From PALSA-600 sp963842335 (GTDB lineage: Bacteria; Actinomycetota; Thermoleophilia; Gaiellales; Gaiellaceae), in the NCBI GenBank assembly GCA_963842335.1, contig CAWJGF010000019.1, positions 1-64,000 on the forward strand: a stretch of DNA of 64,000 nt, written 5' to 3'. The position numbers and the translations under genes are program-made. This document shows, in pieces, positions 48,520 to 56,072 of this stretch (position 1 is the first letter of the stretch; each line of letters begins with the position of its first letter). Below the pieces are notes generated by a model. That model had not been told where the DNA came from. It saw nothing but the letters and a program-made list of their open reading frames with translations, and ran no database searches.

Positions 48520-49398
48520 GTGGCGACCGCGGCGAAACGGCAACCGAAGCTCGGCATGAACATGCTGCTCTGGTCGACCGACCTGACGGGGCCCGAGCAC
48601 GACGCGACCTTCGAGATGCTGCTCGACGCCGGCTTCGAGGGTGTCGAGATCCCGATCTTCGACACGACGGCCGAGAAGTATGAGCGCCTCTCGAAGCGGC
48701 TCACCGAACTCGGCCTGACCGCGCTCGGCGTAGCAGCGCGCACGGGCGAGGACAGCCCGATCAGCGACGACCCAGAGGTTCGAGCCCGCGGCCTCGAGGC
48801 GACAAAAGCTGCCGTCGACGTCTGCGCGGTGCTCGGCGCGCGCACGCTTTGCGGCCCACTCGAGGCGCCGCTCGGGGTCTTCAGCGGCACGGCGCCGACC
48901 CGCGAGGAGCGCGAGCGGTCGATCGAGAGCCTGCAGGCGGCAGCCGACTATGCGGCGACCCGGGACGTGACCCTGGTCGTCGAGTATCTGAACCGCTTCG
49001 AGATGTACCTCGTGAACTGCGCCGAGGACGCTGCGGCGCTCGTCCGCGACGTCGGCCACCCGAATTGCCGATTGATGTACGACACGTTCCACGCGCACAT
49101 CGAGGAAGCAGACCCGCGCGCGGCGCTGCAGTCCTGCGCGGACGTGCTCGTTCACTTCCACGCGTCCGAGAATCATCGCGGCACGCCAGGCAGCGGCCAG
49201 GTCGACTGGGACACGACGTTCGGCGCGCTCGGCGAGATCGGCTACGACGGGTGGGTCGTGATCGAGGCGTTCGGCGACGCGCTGCCCGAGCTCGCAGCGG
49301 CAACCAAGGTTTGGCGGCGGACGTTCGCGAGCGAGGAGCAGCTCGCGCGCGACGGCGCGGCGTTCCTCCGGCCACGCGTCCAGCAACTCGCGACGTGA
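48520..49398 (+). CDS. Sugar phosphate isomerase/epimerase (tagatose/psicose 3-epimerase-like)
   Basis: A 292-residue TIM barrel. LGMNMLLWSTDLTG at the N-terminus and metal-site segments VVEYLNRFE, LMYDTFHAHIEEAD, HFHASENHRGTPG and WVVIEAFGD reproduce the Glu-Asp-His-Glu site of ketose 3-epimerases. It probably epimerises a free ketose or a related compound. The start GTG has a -10-like box 6 nt upstream. The stop overlaps the next gene (GTGA). Confidence 0.9.
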   Translation: MATAAKRQPKLGMNMLLWSTDLTGPEHDATFEMLLDAGFEGVEIPIFDTTAEKYERLSKRLTELGLTALGVAARTGEDSPISDDPEVRARGLEATKAAVDVCAVLGARTLCGPLEAPLGVFSGTAPTREERERSIESLQAAADYAATRDVTLVVEYLNRFEMYLVNCAEDAAALVRDVGHPNCRLMYDTFHAHIEEADPRAALQSCADVLVHFHASENHRGTPGSGQVDWDTTFGALGEIGYDGWVVIEAFGDALPELAAATKVWRRTFASEEQLARDGAAFLRPRVQQLAT

Positions 49399-50303
49399 AC
49401 GTGCCGGGCGAGAGTGAAACTCGTCCGCGCGTGCACGCGACCGGTGCGATGCCGGCGGCGATCGAGGCGGCGGTCGCCGAGAGCTTCACGGTGACGGACG
49501 ACCCCGGCGAGGCCGATGGGATTCTCGTGCTGATCAACACGCGGGTCGACGACGCCTACCTGGAAGCGGCGGGACCGCAGCTGCGAATCGTGGCGAATTA
49601 CGGGGTCGGCGTCGACAACATCGACCTGGCTGCTGCCGCGCGGCGTGGAGTCGTCGTCACGAACACCCCCGACGTTTTGACGGAGACGACGGCCGAGCTT
49701 GCGATCACCCTGGCGTTGTCGCTCCTGCGGCGCGTCACCGAGGGCGATCGATTTCTTCGCGCGAAACGTCCGTGGGGATTCGGCCTCGAGTTCATGCTCG
49801 GCGAGGGGCTGGGCGGCAAGCGGTTTGCAGTCGTCGGGCCTGGGCGGATCGGGCACGCGACGGCAAGGCTTGCCGAGGCATTCGGGGCCGAGCCGCTGTT
49901 TGCGGGCCGTGGCGAGCTCGACGCCGTACTGCCCCGGGCCGACATCGTCAGTATCCATTGTCCGCTCACGCCACAGACCCGGCACCTGATCGATGCGCGA
50001 GCGCTGTCACTGATGCGCGCGAGCGCGGTGCTCGTGAACACCGCGCGGGGCCCGATCGTCGACGAGCATGCGCTCGTCGCCGCGTTGCAAAATGGCAAGC
50101 TGGCAGGTGCCGCGCTCGACGTCTTCGAGCACGAGCCCGCAGTGACGGAGGCACTTCTCTCGTTCGAGAACGTGGTCCTCTCGCCGCACCTCGGGAGTGC
50201 AACGCGGGCGACCCGGGAGGCGATGGGCGAGTCGGCGGTCGGTGCGCTCCGCGCGCTGCTGCTCGAGGGACGTCAGCCGGCGAACACCGTTACAGCCACG
50301 TAG
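49395..50303 (+). CDS. D-isomer-specific 2-hydroxyacid dehydrogenase
   Basis: A 302-residue NAD(P)-dependent dehydrogenase. The substrate domain has VANYGVGVDNIDLAAAARRGVVVTNTP; the nucleotide domain has GGKRFAVVGPGRIGHATAR (GxGxxG), catalytic Arg in LVNTARGPIVDE, Glu in DVFEHEP and His in LSPHLGSATRATREAM. It reduces glyoxylate or hydroxypyruvate or similar 2-oxoacids. GTG 49395 overlaps the preceding stop; the longer frame back to 48849 is a shadow of the epimerase. Confidence 0.92.
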   Translation: MNVPGESETRPRVHATGAMPAAIEAAVAESFTVTDDPGEADGILVLINTRVDDAYLEAAGPQLRIVANYGVGVDNIDLAAAARRGVVVTNTPDVLTETTAELAITLALSLLRRVTEGDRFLRAKRPWGFGLEFMLGEGLGGKRFAVVGPGRIGHATARLAEAFGAEPLFAGRGELDAVLPRADIVSIHCPLTPQTRHLIDARALSLMRASAVLVNTARGPIVDEHALVAALQNGKLAGAALDVFEHEPAVTEALLSFENVVLSPHLGSATRATREAMGESAVGALRALLLEGRQPANTVTAT

Positions 50304-50306
50304 GAT
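50301..50306 (+). promoter_or_regulatory. -10-like TAGGAT, 7 nt before the Dabb gene TTG
   Basis: TAGGAT overlaps the TAG stop of the dehydrogenase and is followed by cggctcc and TTG at 50314. If used, the Dabb gene would have its own leaderless transcript. Confidence 0.4.
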
Positions 50307-50313
50307 CGGCTCC

Positions 50314-50616
50314 TTGAGCCCCGGGCGCATCCGTCACACCGTGAGCTTCACCCTGCGCCATGACAGCGGCTCGCCCGAGGAGACATCGTTCCTCGCTGCT
50401 GCACAGGGACTCGCGGCGATCGATGGCGTGGAGGCGTTCGAGCTGTTGCGCCAGGTCGGCGCCAAGAGCAACTTCCGTTTTGGGATCTCGATGGAGTTCG
50501 CGGACCACGCCGCCTACGACGCGTACAACGAGCACTTGCAGCACGTCAAGTTCGTGGCCGAGCGGTGGCTCCCTGAGGTGCTGGACTTTCTCGAGCTCGA
50601 CTTCGCCGCTACGTAA
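50314..50616 (+). CDS. Dabb (stress-responsive alpha/beta barrel) family protein
   Basis: A 100-residue dimeric ferredoxin-like barrel: IRHTVSFTLRHDSGSPEETSFLAAAQGLAAIDGVEAFELLRQVGAKSNFRFGISMEF, then AYDAYNEHLQHVKFVAERWLPEV, the His-containing conserved core of the family. TTG 50314 is the only suitable start ahead of the conserved RHTVSF; GTG inside that motif would truncate it. Often found beside sugar and acid catabolic genes. Function unknown. Confidence 0.85.
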   Translation: MSPGRIRHTVSFTLRHDSGSPEETSFLAAAQGLAAIDGVEAFELLRQVGAKSNFRFGISMEFADHAAYDAYNEHLQHVKFVAERWLPEVLDFLELDFAAT

Positions 50617-50715
50617 CCGGCTCCGCGGGTAAGCGCACACCGAACCGCTCGGGGTCGCGGTCATGCCGCATCTGTGCGGTGCGTCCCGCCGCCGATGTGC
50701 GCCCTGGCAGCGAGA

Positions 50716-50733
50716 GCCTCGCCACCGCGAGGC
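50716..50733 (-). terminator. Hairpin directly after the L,D-transpeptidase stop
   Basis: GCCTCGC (50716-50722), loop CACC, GCGAGGC (50727-50733): a perfect 7-bp GC stem starting 1 nt after the stop codon. No T-run follows on either strand. It may terminate the minus-strand gene and separate it from the convergent Dabb gene. Nothing else is seen in 50617-50715. Confidence 0.4.
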
Positions 50734-50734
50734 G

Positions 50735-52369
50735 TCAGTTCTCGATCGTGACCAGCGTCCCGATCGGGGTGTACGGCCACACCGCCGCCGCCGTCGCCAG
50801 CGGGAGCTCGACGCAGCCGAGGCTTTGCGGGGTGCCGAACGACGCGCGGTTGAACGAGTGCAACGCGTCGCCGCCGTGGAAGTAGCTGATCCACTGGATC
50901 CCAGGGTCGTTGTAGTGCGAGCCGTCGGGATTCGTGCCGCTCATCGTCCCGACCGGGATGTGCTCGAAGACCGGGTACGTGCCGAGCTGTGTGGGTGCCG
51001 CCGGAACGCCCGTGTTGCCCGGTGAGGTGAGCACGGTTTGGCCGTTGTGCCAGAGCGTCAGCAGTTGCGGTAGATCGCGGTGGACGTAGACGTAGCTGTA
51101 CCCGTCGGTGCGTCGCTTGCCGGCGATCGCGTCGAGGAGGAGCGCGCGCCATACCTGCGCGCCCGCGAACCCGTCGACGGCCAAGTCGTGATCGTGCTCG
51201 AACATCATCACCGCGCCGCGCGTGATCTCGTTCGGTTGCGCCTCGGTCCAGAGTCGCTGGAGCTCCGGCGGAGTGTTCGCGAAGCGCCAGCTAAAAGTCC
51301 CGGACGGAGGGTCGACTGCCGCAGTGAGCTCCGCGCGCGCCTGCGGCTGTACAGCCTTGCCGGCGGGATGCCAGTCGAGCGGCAGGTAGCCGGCGTCGGC
51401 GAGCAACTGCTGCAAACGGAGGAAGCTCGCTCCGGCGACCTTGAAGCCGATCGTCTGCGCCGGCCTGGCTGGCGCGTTGCCGACGCTGACGCTGAGCCCG
51501 GCCGGAAGCGCGAGCTGGAGCGAGGAGGCGAGGGGAAAGCCGAAGCCGCTGGGAGTGAAAACCAGTGTGTGGCTGTCGCTCGTTCGCCAGGTGCCCGGGA
51601 CGCGTGTCGAGAACCGCGGCCGCACCGTGCCGATCACGGCGGACAGCGGCTTCGAGAAGGTCAGACGGATCGAGGCCCGCGGAGAGAGCGGGTGAGCGAG
51701 CCCCGGACTGACGAGCACGACAGGCAGGCGGGAGACGGGAAACCACGTGACGCGAACGGGCGGCCCCAGGCGCTCCCACGCACGTGCCGCGCTCCGTACC
51801 TCGACGACGCCCGACGGTGCCTGTGGGCCCAGCGAAACCGCGCCAGGGGCGCCGCCCTTGACGACCTGCCGACCCGCAGCCGTGCGGTACACGATCTTCG
51901 CGGCAGGCTCGGCGAAGCGGAGCCGCAGCGGCGCATGAGGCGCGAGCGTCACCCAGCGCGTCGTCGGGATGCTCTGGGGGGCGTGCAGGGTCAGCCGCAC
52001 GGTGCGGCTGTGGCCGAGCGCCCAGCCAAGCCAACCTGGCCGGCGGACCACGACGGTGACGCTGACGGCTTCACCAGGAGAGACAAGGCTCTGAGGCAGC
52101 AGCCGCCCATCCTCGACCGAGAGCGGAATCGGGGCGCCGCTCGCCCGGGAGGCGTGCGCCGAGACCAGCGAGCCGCCGAGCGGCTGCACCTTGATCCGGG
52201 CGAGTGCGACATGATCCCCCTCGAGCGTCGCACCAGACCACCAGTAGACGGCAGCGCCGAGCGCGAGCGCGCACGCCGCGACGATTGCGGCGAACGCCGC
52301 GAACGGACGACGGCGGCTTCTCCTCCTCCGCCGGCTGCTGCCCTGCCGCCGTACCGGCGTTGATCCCAT
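50735..52369 (-). CDS. L,D-transpeptidase (YkuD) with peptidoglycan-binding region, membrane-anchored
   Basis: A 544-residue envelope protein. A very basic N-terminus is followed by one membrane helix (about 22-44). Beta-rich Ig-like segments span roughly 50-310, a peptidoglycan-binding-like segment lies near 315-420 (LQQLLADAGYLPLDW, GAVMMFEHDHDLAVDGFAG), and the C-terminal YkuD domain is at about 425-544 (HSFNRASFGTPQSLGCVELP). The catalytic Cys and upstream His are present; the usual SHGCVR motif reads SLGCVE. It would form 3-3 cross-links in peptidoglycan. ATG 52369 has a -10-like TATGGT 6 nt upstream. Confidence 0.9.
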   Translation of the reverse strand: MGSTPVRRQGSSRRRRRSRRRPFAAFAAIVAACALALGAAVYWWSGATLEGDHVALARIKVQPLGGSLVSAHASRASGAPIPLSVEDGRLLPQSLVSPGEAVSVTVVVRRPGWLGWALGHSRTVRLTLHAPQSIPTTRWVTLAPHAPLRLRFAEPAAKIVYRTAAGRQVVKGGAPGAVSLGPQAPSGVVEVRSAARAWERLGPPVRVTWFPVSRLPVVLVSPGLAHPLSPRASIRLTFSKPLSAVIGTVRPRFSTRVPGTWRTSDSHTLVFTPSGFGFPLASSLQLALPAGLSVSVGNAPARPAQTIGFKVAGASFLRLQQLLADAGYLPLDWHPAGKAVQPQARAELTAAVDPPSGTFSWRFANTPPELQRLWTEAQPNEITRGAVMMFEHDHDLAVDGFAGAQVWRALLLDAIAGKRRTDGYSYVYVHRDLPQLLTLWHNGQTVLTSPGNTGVPAAPTQLGTYPVFEHIPVGTMSGTNPDGSHYNDPGIQWISYFHGGDALHSFNRASFGTPQSLGCVELPLATAAAVWPYTPIGTLVTIEN

Positions 52370-52375
52370 TCACAA

Positions 52376-52381
52376 ACCATA
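52376..52381 (-). promoter_or_regulatory. -10-like TATGGT, 6 nt before the L,D-transpeptidase ATG
   Basis: On the minus strand TATGGT, then TTGTGA, then ATG at 52369. No Shine-Dalgarno sequence; a leaderless transcript is likely. The divergent LLM gene at 52436 shows no comparable box. Confidence 0.45.
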
Positions 52382-52435
52382 GATACGGAGCCTGTCGAAC
52401 CGCCCAGCGCGGCCTGCGACCGGCACTCTTGGACC

Positions 52436-53422
52436 ATGACCCTCCCACCGCTCTCCGTGCTCGACCTCGCGCCCATCGTCGAAGGCGCGACTCCGAGCAA
52501 CGCGCTCCGCAACTCTCTCGACCTGGCGCAACACGTCGAGCGCTGGGGCTACACCCGGTTCTGGCTCGCCGAGCATCACAACGCGATCGGGATTGCGAGC
52601 GCAGCGACGGCGGTCGTGATCGCGCACGTCGCGGGCGGGACGCGCACGATCCGCGTCGGCGCGGGCGGGATCATGCTCCCGAACCATGCGCCGATCGTGA
52701 TCGCCGAACAGTTCGGGACACTCGAGGCGCTTCATCCGGGGCGAATCGACCTCGGTCTGGGTCGCGCGCCCGGCACCGACCAGCTCACGGTCCGCGCACT
52801 TCGCCGCGATCCGATGAGCGCCGACAGTTTTCCGCAGGACGTTGTCGAGTTGCAGCACTACCTCGCCGACGCTCAGCCCGGCCAAGCGGTCCAGGCGACG
52901 CCCGGCGCGGGGTCTCGCGTCCCGCTCTGGATCCTCGGCTCGAGCCTTTTCGGCGCGCAGCTCGCCGCGATGCTCGGGTTGCCGTACGCATTCGCGTCCC
53001 ACTTCGCGCCCGATGCGCTGCTGCCGGCGCTCGAGGTCTACCGCGCGACGTTCGAACCGTCCGAGCAGCTGCAACAGCCCTATGCGATGGTCGGCGCGAA
53101 CGTGATCGCGGCCGACGACGACGAGACCGCGGCCTGGCTGTTCACCTCGGCGCAGCAGTCGTTCGCGAACGTCCAGCGCGGCCGTCGCGGCCGGTTACCG
53201 CCGCCGATCGACGACATCGAGTCGTACTGGACGCCGCCCGAGAAGGAGCGCGCATCCGCGATGCTCCGCCGCTCGTTCGTCGGCTCGACTGAAACGGTGC
53301 GCGCCGGACTCGAGCGCTTCGTCGAGGAGACCGAGGCGGATGAGCTGATCGTCGCCGCCGCGATCCATGACCACATGGCTCGGTTGCACTCGTATGAGCT
53401 CCTGGGCAGCCTGCGAGGCTGA
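52436..53422 (+). CDS. LLM class flavin-dependent oxidoreductase
   Basis: A 328-residue luciferase-like monooxygenase: LSVLDLAPIVEGATPSNALRNSLDLAQHVERWGYTRFWLAEHHN, RVGAGGIMLPNHAP, GRIDLGLGRAPGTD and VPLWILGSSLFGAQLAAMLGLPYAFASHF. This is the MsnO8/YhbW subgroup, in which the substrate is mostly unknown and FMN is reduced by a separate partner. Single gene, divergent from the L,D-transpeptidase. Confidence 0.93.
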   Translation: MTLPPLSVLDLAPIVEGATPSNALRNSLDLAQHVERWGYTRFWLAEHHNAIGIASAATAVVIAHVAGGTRTIRVGAGGIMLPNHAPIVIAEQFGTLEALHPGRIDLGLGRAPGTDQLTVRALRRDPMSADSFPQDVVELQHYLADAQPGQAVQATPGAGSRVPLWILGSSLFGAQLAAMLGLPYAFASHFAPDALLPALEVYRATFEPSEQLQQPYAMVGANVIAADDDETAAWLFTSAQQSFANVQRGRRGRLPPPIDDIESYWTPPEKERASAMLRRSFVGSTETVRAGLERFVEETEADELIVAAAIHDHMARLHSYELLGSLRG

Positions 53423-53541
53423 CGACGGCAGCCTCTTTGCGTTTGTGCGCGCCCGCCCTAGAGTGAAGTCTGCGGCAGACACCCCGAGCGTCGACGAGTC
53501 CCGTAGCCAGCAAGCCGCACATCCAACTTGAAGCCCTCCAT

Positions 53542-54711
53542 GTGCTGGCGCGAGCGCTGGCCGGAGGGGAGTTTCGAGCACGCGCCGTGCTGGAGCGCGC
53601 GTGCACGGCAGTCGCGCGCGGGTTCGCATTCGACCGGGTCGGAATCGTCCGCTATATCCCCGAGACTTCGACACTGATCCCGTTCGCGGCGCACGGCCTG
53701 ACAGCGGCCGAGTTGCACTCCCTCCCCGCGGCACTGCCGGTGACGCACTTCAGCGCGTTCACGGATGCGCTCGCCACGGGCCGTGCCACGTTTGTCGAAG
53801 ACCCCGCGCACGAGGAGTATGTGCCCGCGGAAATCAGCAGCGGCTTCGGAATCGGGTCGTTCGTGATCGTTCCGCTGATCAGTGACGGCCGTTGCCTCGG
53901 CTTCCTGACGTGCGACGAGCGCGGCGAGCCCTTTTCACTCGACGCGGCCGAGATCGACCTGCTCACGACCTTCGGGACGCTGATCGCGGCGTTCCTCGAA
54001 CGGGCGATCGAACATGGCGAGCTCCGCCGCCTGAACGAGCTCAAGAGCCAGTTCGCGGCACTCGCCTCCCACGAGCTACGCACTCCGGTCGCTGCGATCT
54101 ACGGCGCCGTCCGGACGCTGGAGGAGCGCGAGGACGAACTGTCGCCGGACCAGCGCGCTGATCTGCAACGGATGGTCTCTCAGCAGTCGAAGCGTCTCTT
54201 CGAGCTCGTCGAGAATCTGCTCGACCTGTCACGACTCGAGGCCGACGCGATTCGGATCGCGCCGACCGAGATCCTCGTCCTCGAGCACCTGGTGCGGCTT
54301 GCCGAGATTGCGTTCGACGACCGGAACGACGTGACGATTTACGTCTCGGGCGACGTGCATGCCGTCGTCGATGTCAACGCGCTCGACCGAATCCTTTCGA
54401 ACCTCCTCGCGAACGCGTCGCGTCACGGCGCGCCGCCGTTCGTCGTGACAGCAGCAGTACAGAACGGCGAACTGTCGGTTACCGTCGAAGATCGTGGCAA
54501 CGGTGTCGCCGCCGAGTTCGTCGGCAGCCTGTTCGAGCGGTTCACGCGCGGTGAGACCCGCGCGAGTGAGGGCGCAGGCCTTGGCCTGTCGATCGCGCAG
54601 TCGTACGCTCGCGCGCACGGCGGCATGCTGACCTATGAGCCGGCCGACCCGCACGGCGCCCGCTTCCGCATCGTTCTTCCCGTCGCCGTTCTCCCCGTCA
54701 CTGCCGACTGA
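53542..54711 (+). CDS. GAF domain sensor histidine kinase (orphan)
   Basis: A 389-residue soluble kinase. A GAF domain at about 15-155 (FDRVGIVRYIPETSTLIPFAAHG, FVIVPLISDGRCLGFLTCD) precedes HisKA with the phospho-acceptor His in FAALASHELRTPVAAIYGAV, and HATPase_c with N box RILSNLLANASRHG, VEDRGNGV and EGAGLGLSIAQSYARAHGG. No membrane helix and no response regulator gene nearby. The start is uncertain: GTG 53542 is the first in-frame GTG/ATG after an upstream TGA at 53464, without a ribosome binding site. Confidence 0.9.
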   Translation: MLARALAGGEFRARAVLERACTAVARGFAFDRVGIVRYIPETSTLIPFAAHGLTAAELHSLPAALPVTHFSAFTDALATGRATFVEDPAHEEYVPAEISSGFGIGSFVIVPLISDGRCLGFLTCDERGEPFSLDAAEIDLLTTFGTLIAAFLERAIEHGELRRLNELKSQFAALASHELRTPVAAIYGAVRTLEEREDELSPDQRADLQRMVSQQSKRLFELVENLLDLSRLEADAIRIAPTEILVLEHLVRLAEIAFDDRNDVTIYVSGDVHAVVDVNALDRILSNLLANASRHGAPPFVVTAAVQNGELSVTVEDRGNGVAAEFVGSLFERFTRGETRASEGAGLGLSIAQSYARAHGGMLTYEPADPHGARFRIVLPVAVLPVTAD

Positions 54712-54723
54712 GCCGGCAATCGT

Positions 54724-55662
54724 CTAGCTCGCGCGACGGAGCTGTGCCTCCACCTGATGCGCGGCGGGCGATTCTGGCGGCAGCTTCTCGAGCGCCTCGC
54801 TGAGCAGCTCGCGGCCGCGGTCGTCGGCCCCCTGTTTCAGAAGCGTAAAACCGAGGTTCGCGATCACCTTGCCCTGTTCAGGGTCATCATCCTCACGCTC
54901 GCGCAGAATGCGCAGTGACTCCTCGAACCGCTCGACCGCGGCGTCGGTGTCCCCCGATGCGGCGAGTGCCAGGGCCAGGCTGTTCAACGTCGGTGCCTGA
55001 GCATGGCGATCGTCGAGTGCCTGAAAGATCTCGAGCGCCTCGAGGTGCAGCGCGACCGCGGGCGCGGCACTCCCGGCCCGGCGCAGCTGTGCTCCGCGCG
55101 CGTTCAACTCGAGAGCGCGCCGTCGCTCGTCGTGCAGCCTCGGCTCGGCGCGGGCCGGTGACTCGACGAGCGGCTCGGAGCCGGCATAGGGCCAACCATA
55201 GGTCTCGCTCGACGGGGCCTCAGCGGTTGCCGGGTGCCGCGCCGTCGCAGGCTGCCGCAGCGCACGGGCGCGGTTCAGGAGCGACCCCGAAGCCTCCGCG
55301 AGAGATCGGCCAGAGCGTGCTGCGAATGCTCGAGCTTCGTTTGCGATCGGCCGTGCCTGTGTCCGCACCGTCGCGAGCCGTGCCGTCACTGCCCCAGGGC
55401 GAGCACCGCGTACGACCCGCCTCGGCTGGCGTCGGTGGATCGATCGCGCGAGCAGCGCGACAGCCCCCCCGACGAGAGCCAAACCGGTGGCGATGAGGAG
55501 CGGCCGGCCGAGTCCGACCGCGACGAGCACGCCGACGAAGACGAAGCACACACCGGCGAGCGCGCCGGCGCGCTGCCGCGTTCGCTTGTCAGCCGTGTAG
55601 CGCTCCAGGAACTGCCGCGCCGAGAAATGACCGGGTTGACCCACCTGGAGTCCATTCGACAC
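54724..55662 (-). CDS. Membrane-anchored tetratricopeptide repeat protein
   Basis: A 312-residue protein with two adjacent membrane helices near residues 32-72 (GALAGVCFVFVGVLVAVGL, LLIATGLALVGGAVALLA), a long basic and alanine-rich linker, and C-terminal tetratricopeptide repeats (about 180-305): ELNARGAQLRRAGSAAPAVALHLEAL, LNSLALALAASGDTDAAVERFEESL, ANLGFTLLKQGADDRGRELLSEAL. Probably a scaffold. GTG 55662 is the most upstream start; GTG at residue 7 is possible. It converges with the kinase gene, 12 bp between stops. Confidence 0.8.
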   Translation of the reverse strand: MSNGLQVGQPGHFSARQFLERYTADKRTRQRAGALAGVCFVFVGVLVAVGLGRPLLIATGLALVGGAVALLARSIHRRQPRRVVRGARPGAVTARLATVRTQARPIANEARAFAARSGRSLAEASGSLLNRARALRQPATARHPATAEAPSSETYGWPYAGSEPLVESPARAEPRLHDERRRALELNARGAQLRRAGSAAPAVALHLEALEIFQALDDRHAQAPTLNSLALALAASGDTDAAVERFEESLRILREREDDDPEQGKVIANLGFTLLKQGADDRGRELLSEALEKLPPESPAAHQVEAQLRRAS

Positions 55663-55744
55663 CGCCGCGACGCATCCCTGCCCGAAAGCAATCGTCGTTA
55701 TCGGGCATGGTCAAGGTTTGGGCCGCCCTGTCGATATCTACGCA

Positions 55745-55840
55745 ATGAAGCTGCTGGCCTATGGGATTGCCGGATCGCTCCTCGCCTACGCGGCGGGATT
55801 GTGGGCGCTACTGCGGCGCGAGCCCCGCTCAACCATCTGA
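55745..55840 (+). CDS. Possible 31-residue single-helix membrane protein
   Basis: ATG 55745 opens a frame MKLLAYGIAGSLLAYAAGLW followed by ALLRREPRSTI and TGA: one hydrophobic helix with a basic C-terminal flank, as in small membrane proteins. There is no clear ribosome binding site and no homologue can be named. It may be chance, since GC-rich DNA favours such frames. Confidence 0.3.
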   Translation: MKLLAYGIAGSLLAYAAGLWALLRREPRSTI

Positions 55841-56072
55841 GCCGTCACCGAGCGTCGATCAGGACGCCGGCTCCGATCGCCGACGGCCGCTCGGAGCGGC
55901 GGCCAGTGCACGTCCACCCCGCACGGGAGCGCGGTCGATCGTTCAGCCAACGGCGAACATGCAGAACGCGGACAGGACCGCGCAGAAGTGGCTGCTTCGG
56001 CGGAGGAGTCCGGTGAGCACGCGGCCGATCATGTGACGTGGACTACCAACCCTGCTCGCACGTTACAACCGG
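55841..56072. other. Non-coding remainder of the 410-bp gap between TPR and ABC permease genes
   Basis: The full gap is 55663-56072. Apart from the possible 31-codon frame it holds a GC hairpin GCCGCTCGGAGCGGC (55886-55900) with no T-run. Open frames across it do not resemble known proteins. I see no other structure. Confidence 0.5.

Noticed and set aside
47415..48683. 422-codon frame on the plus strand
   Set aside because: Antisense to the CaiB/BaiF CoA-transferase and overlapping the epimerase in another frame; composition is that of a shadow frame.
55886..55900. GCCGCTCGGAGCGGC hairpin as a terminator
   Set aside because: No T-run on either strand and no well supported gene ends just before it; GC-rich hairpins of this size are frequent by chance.
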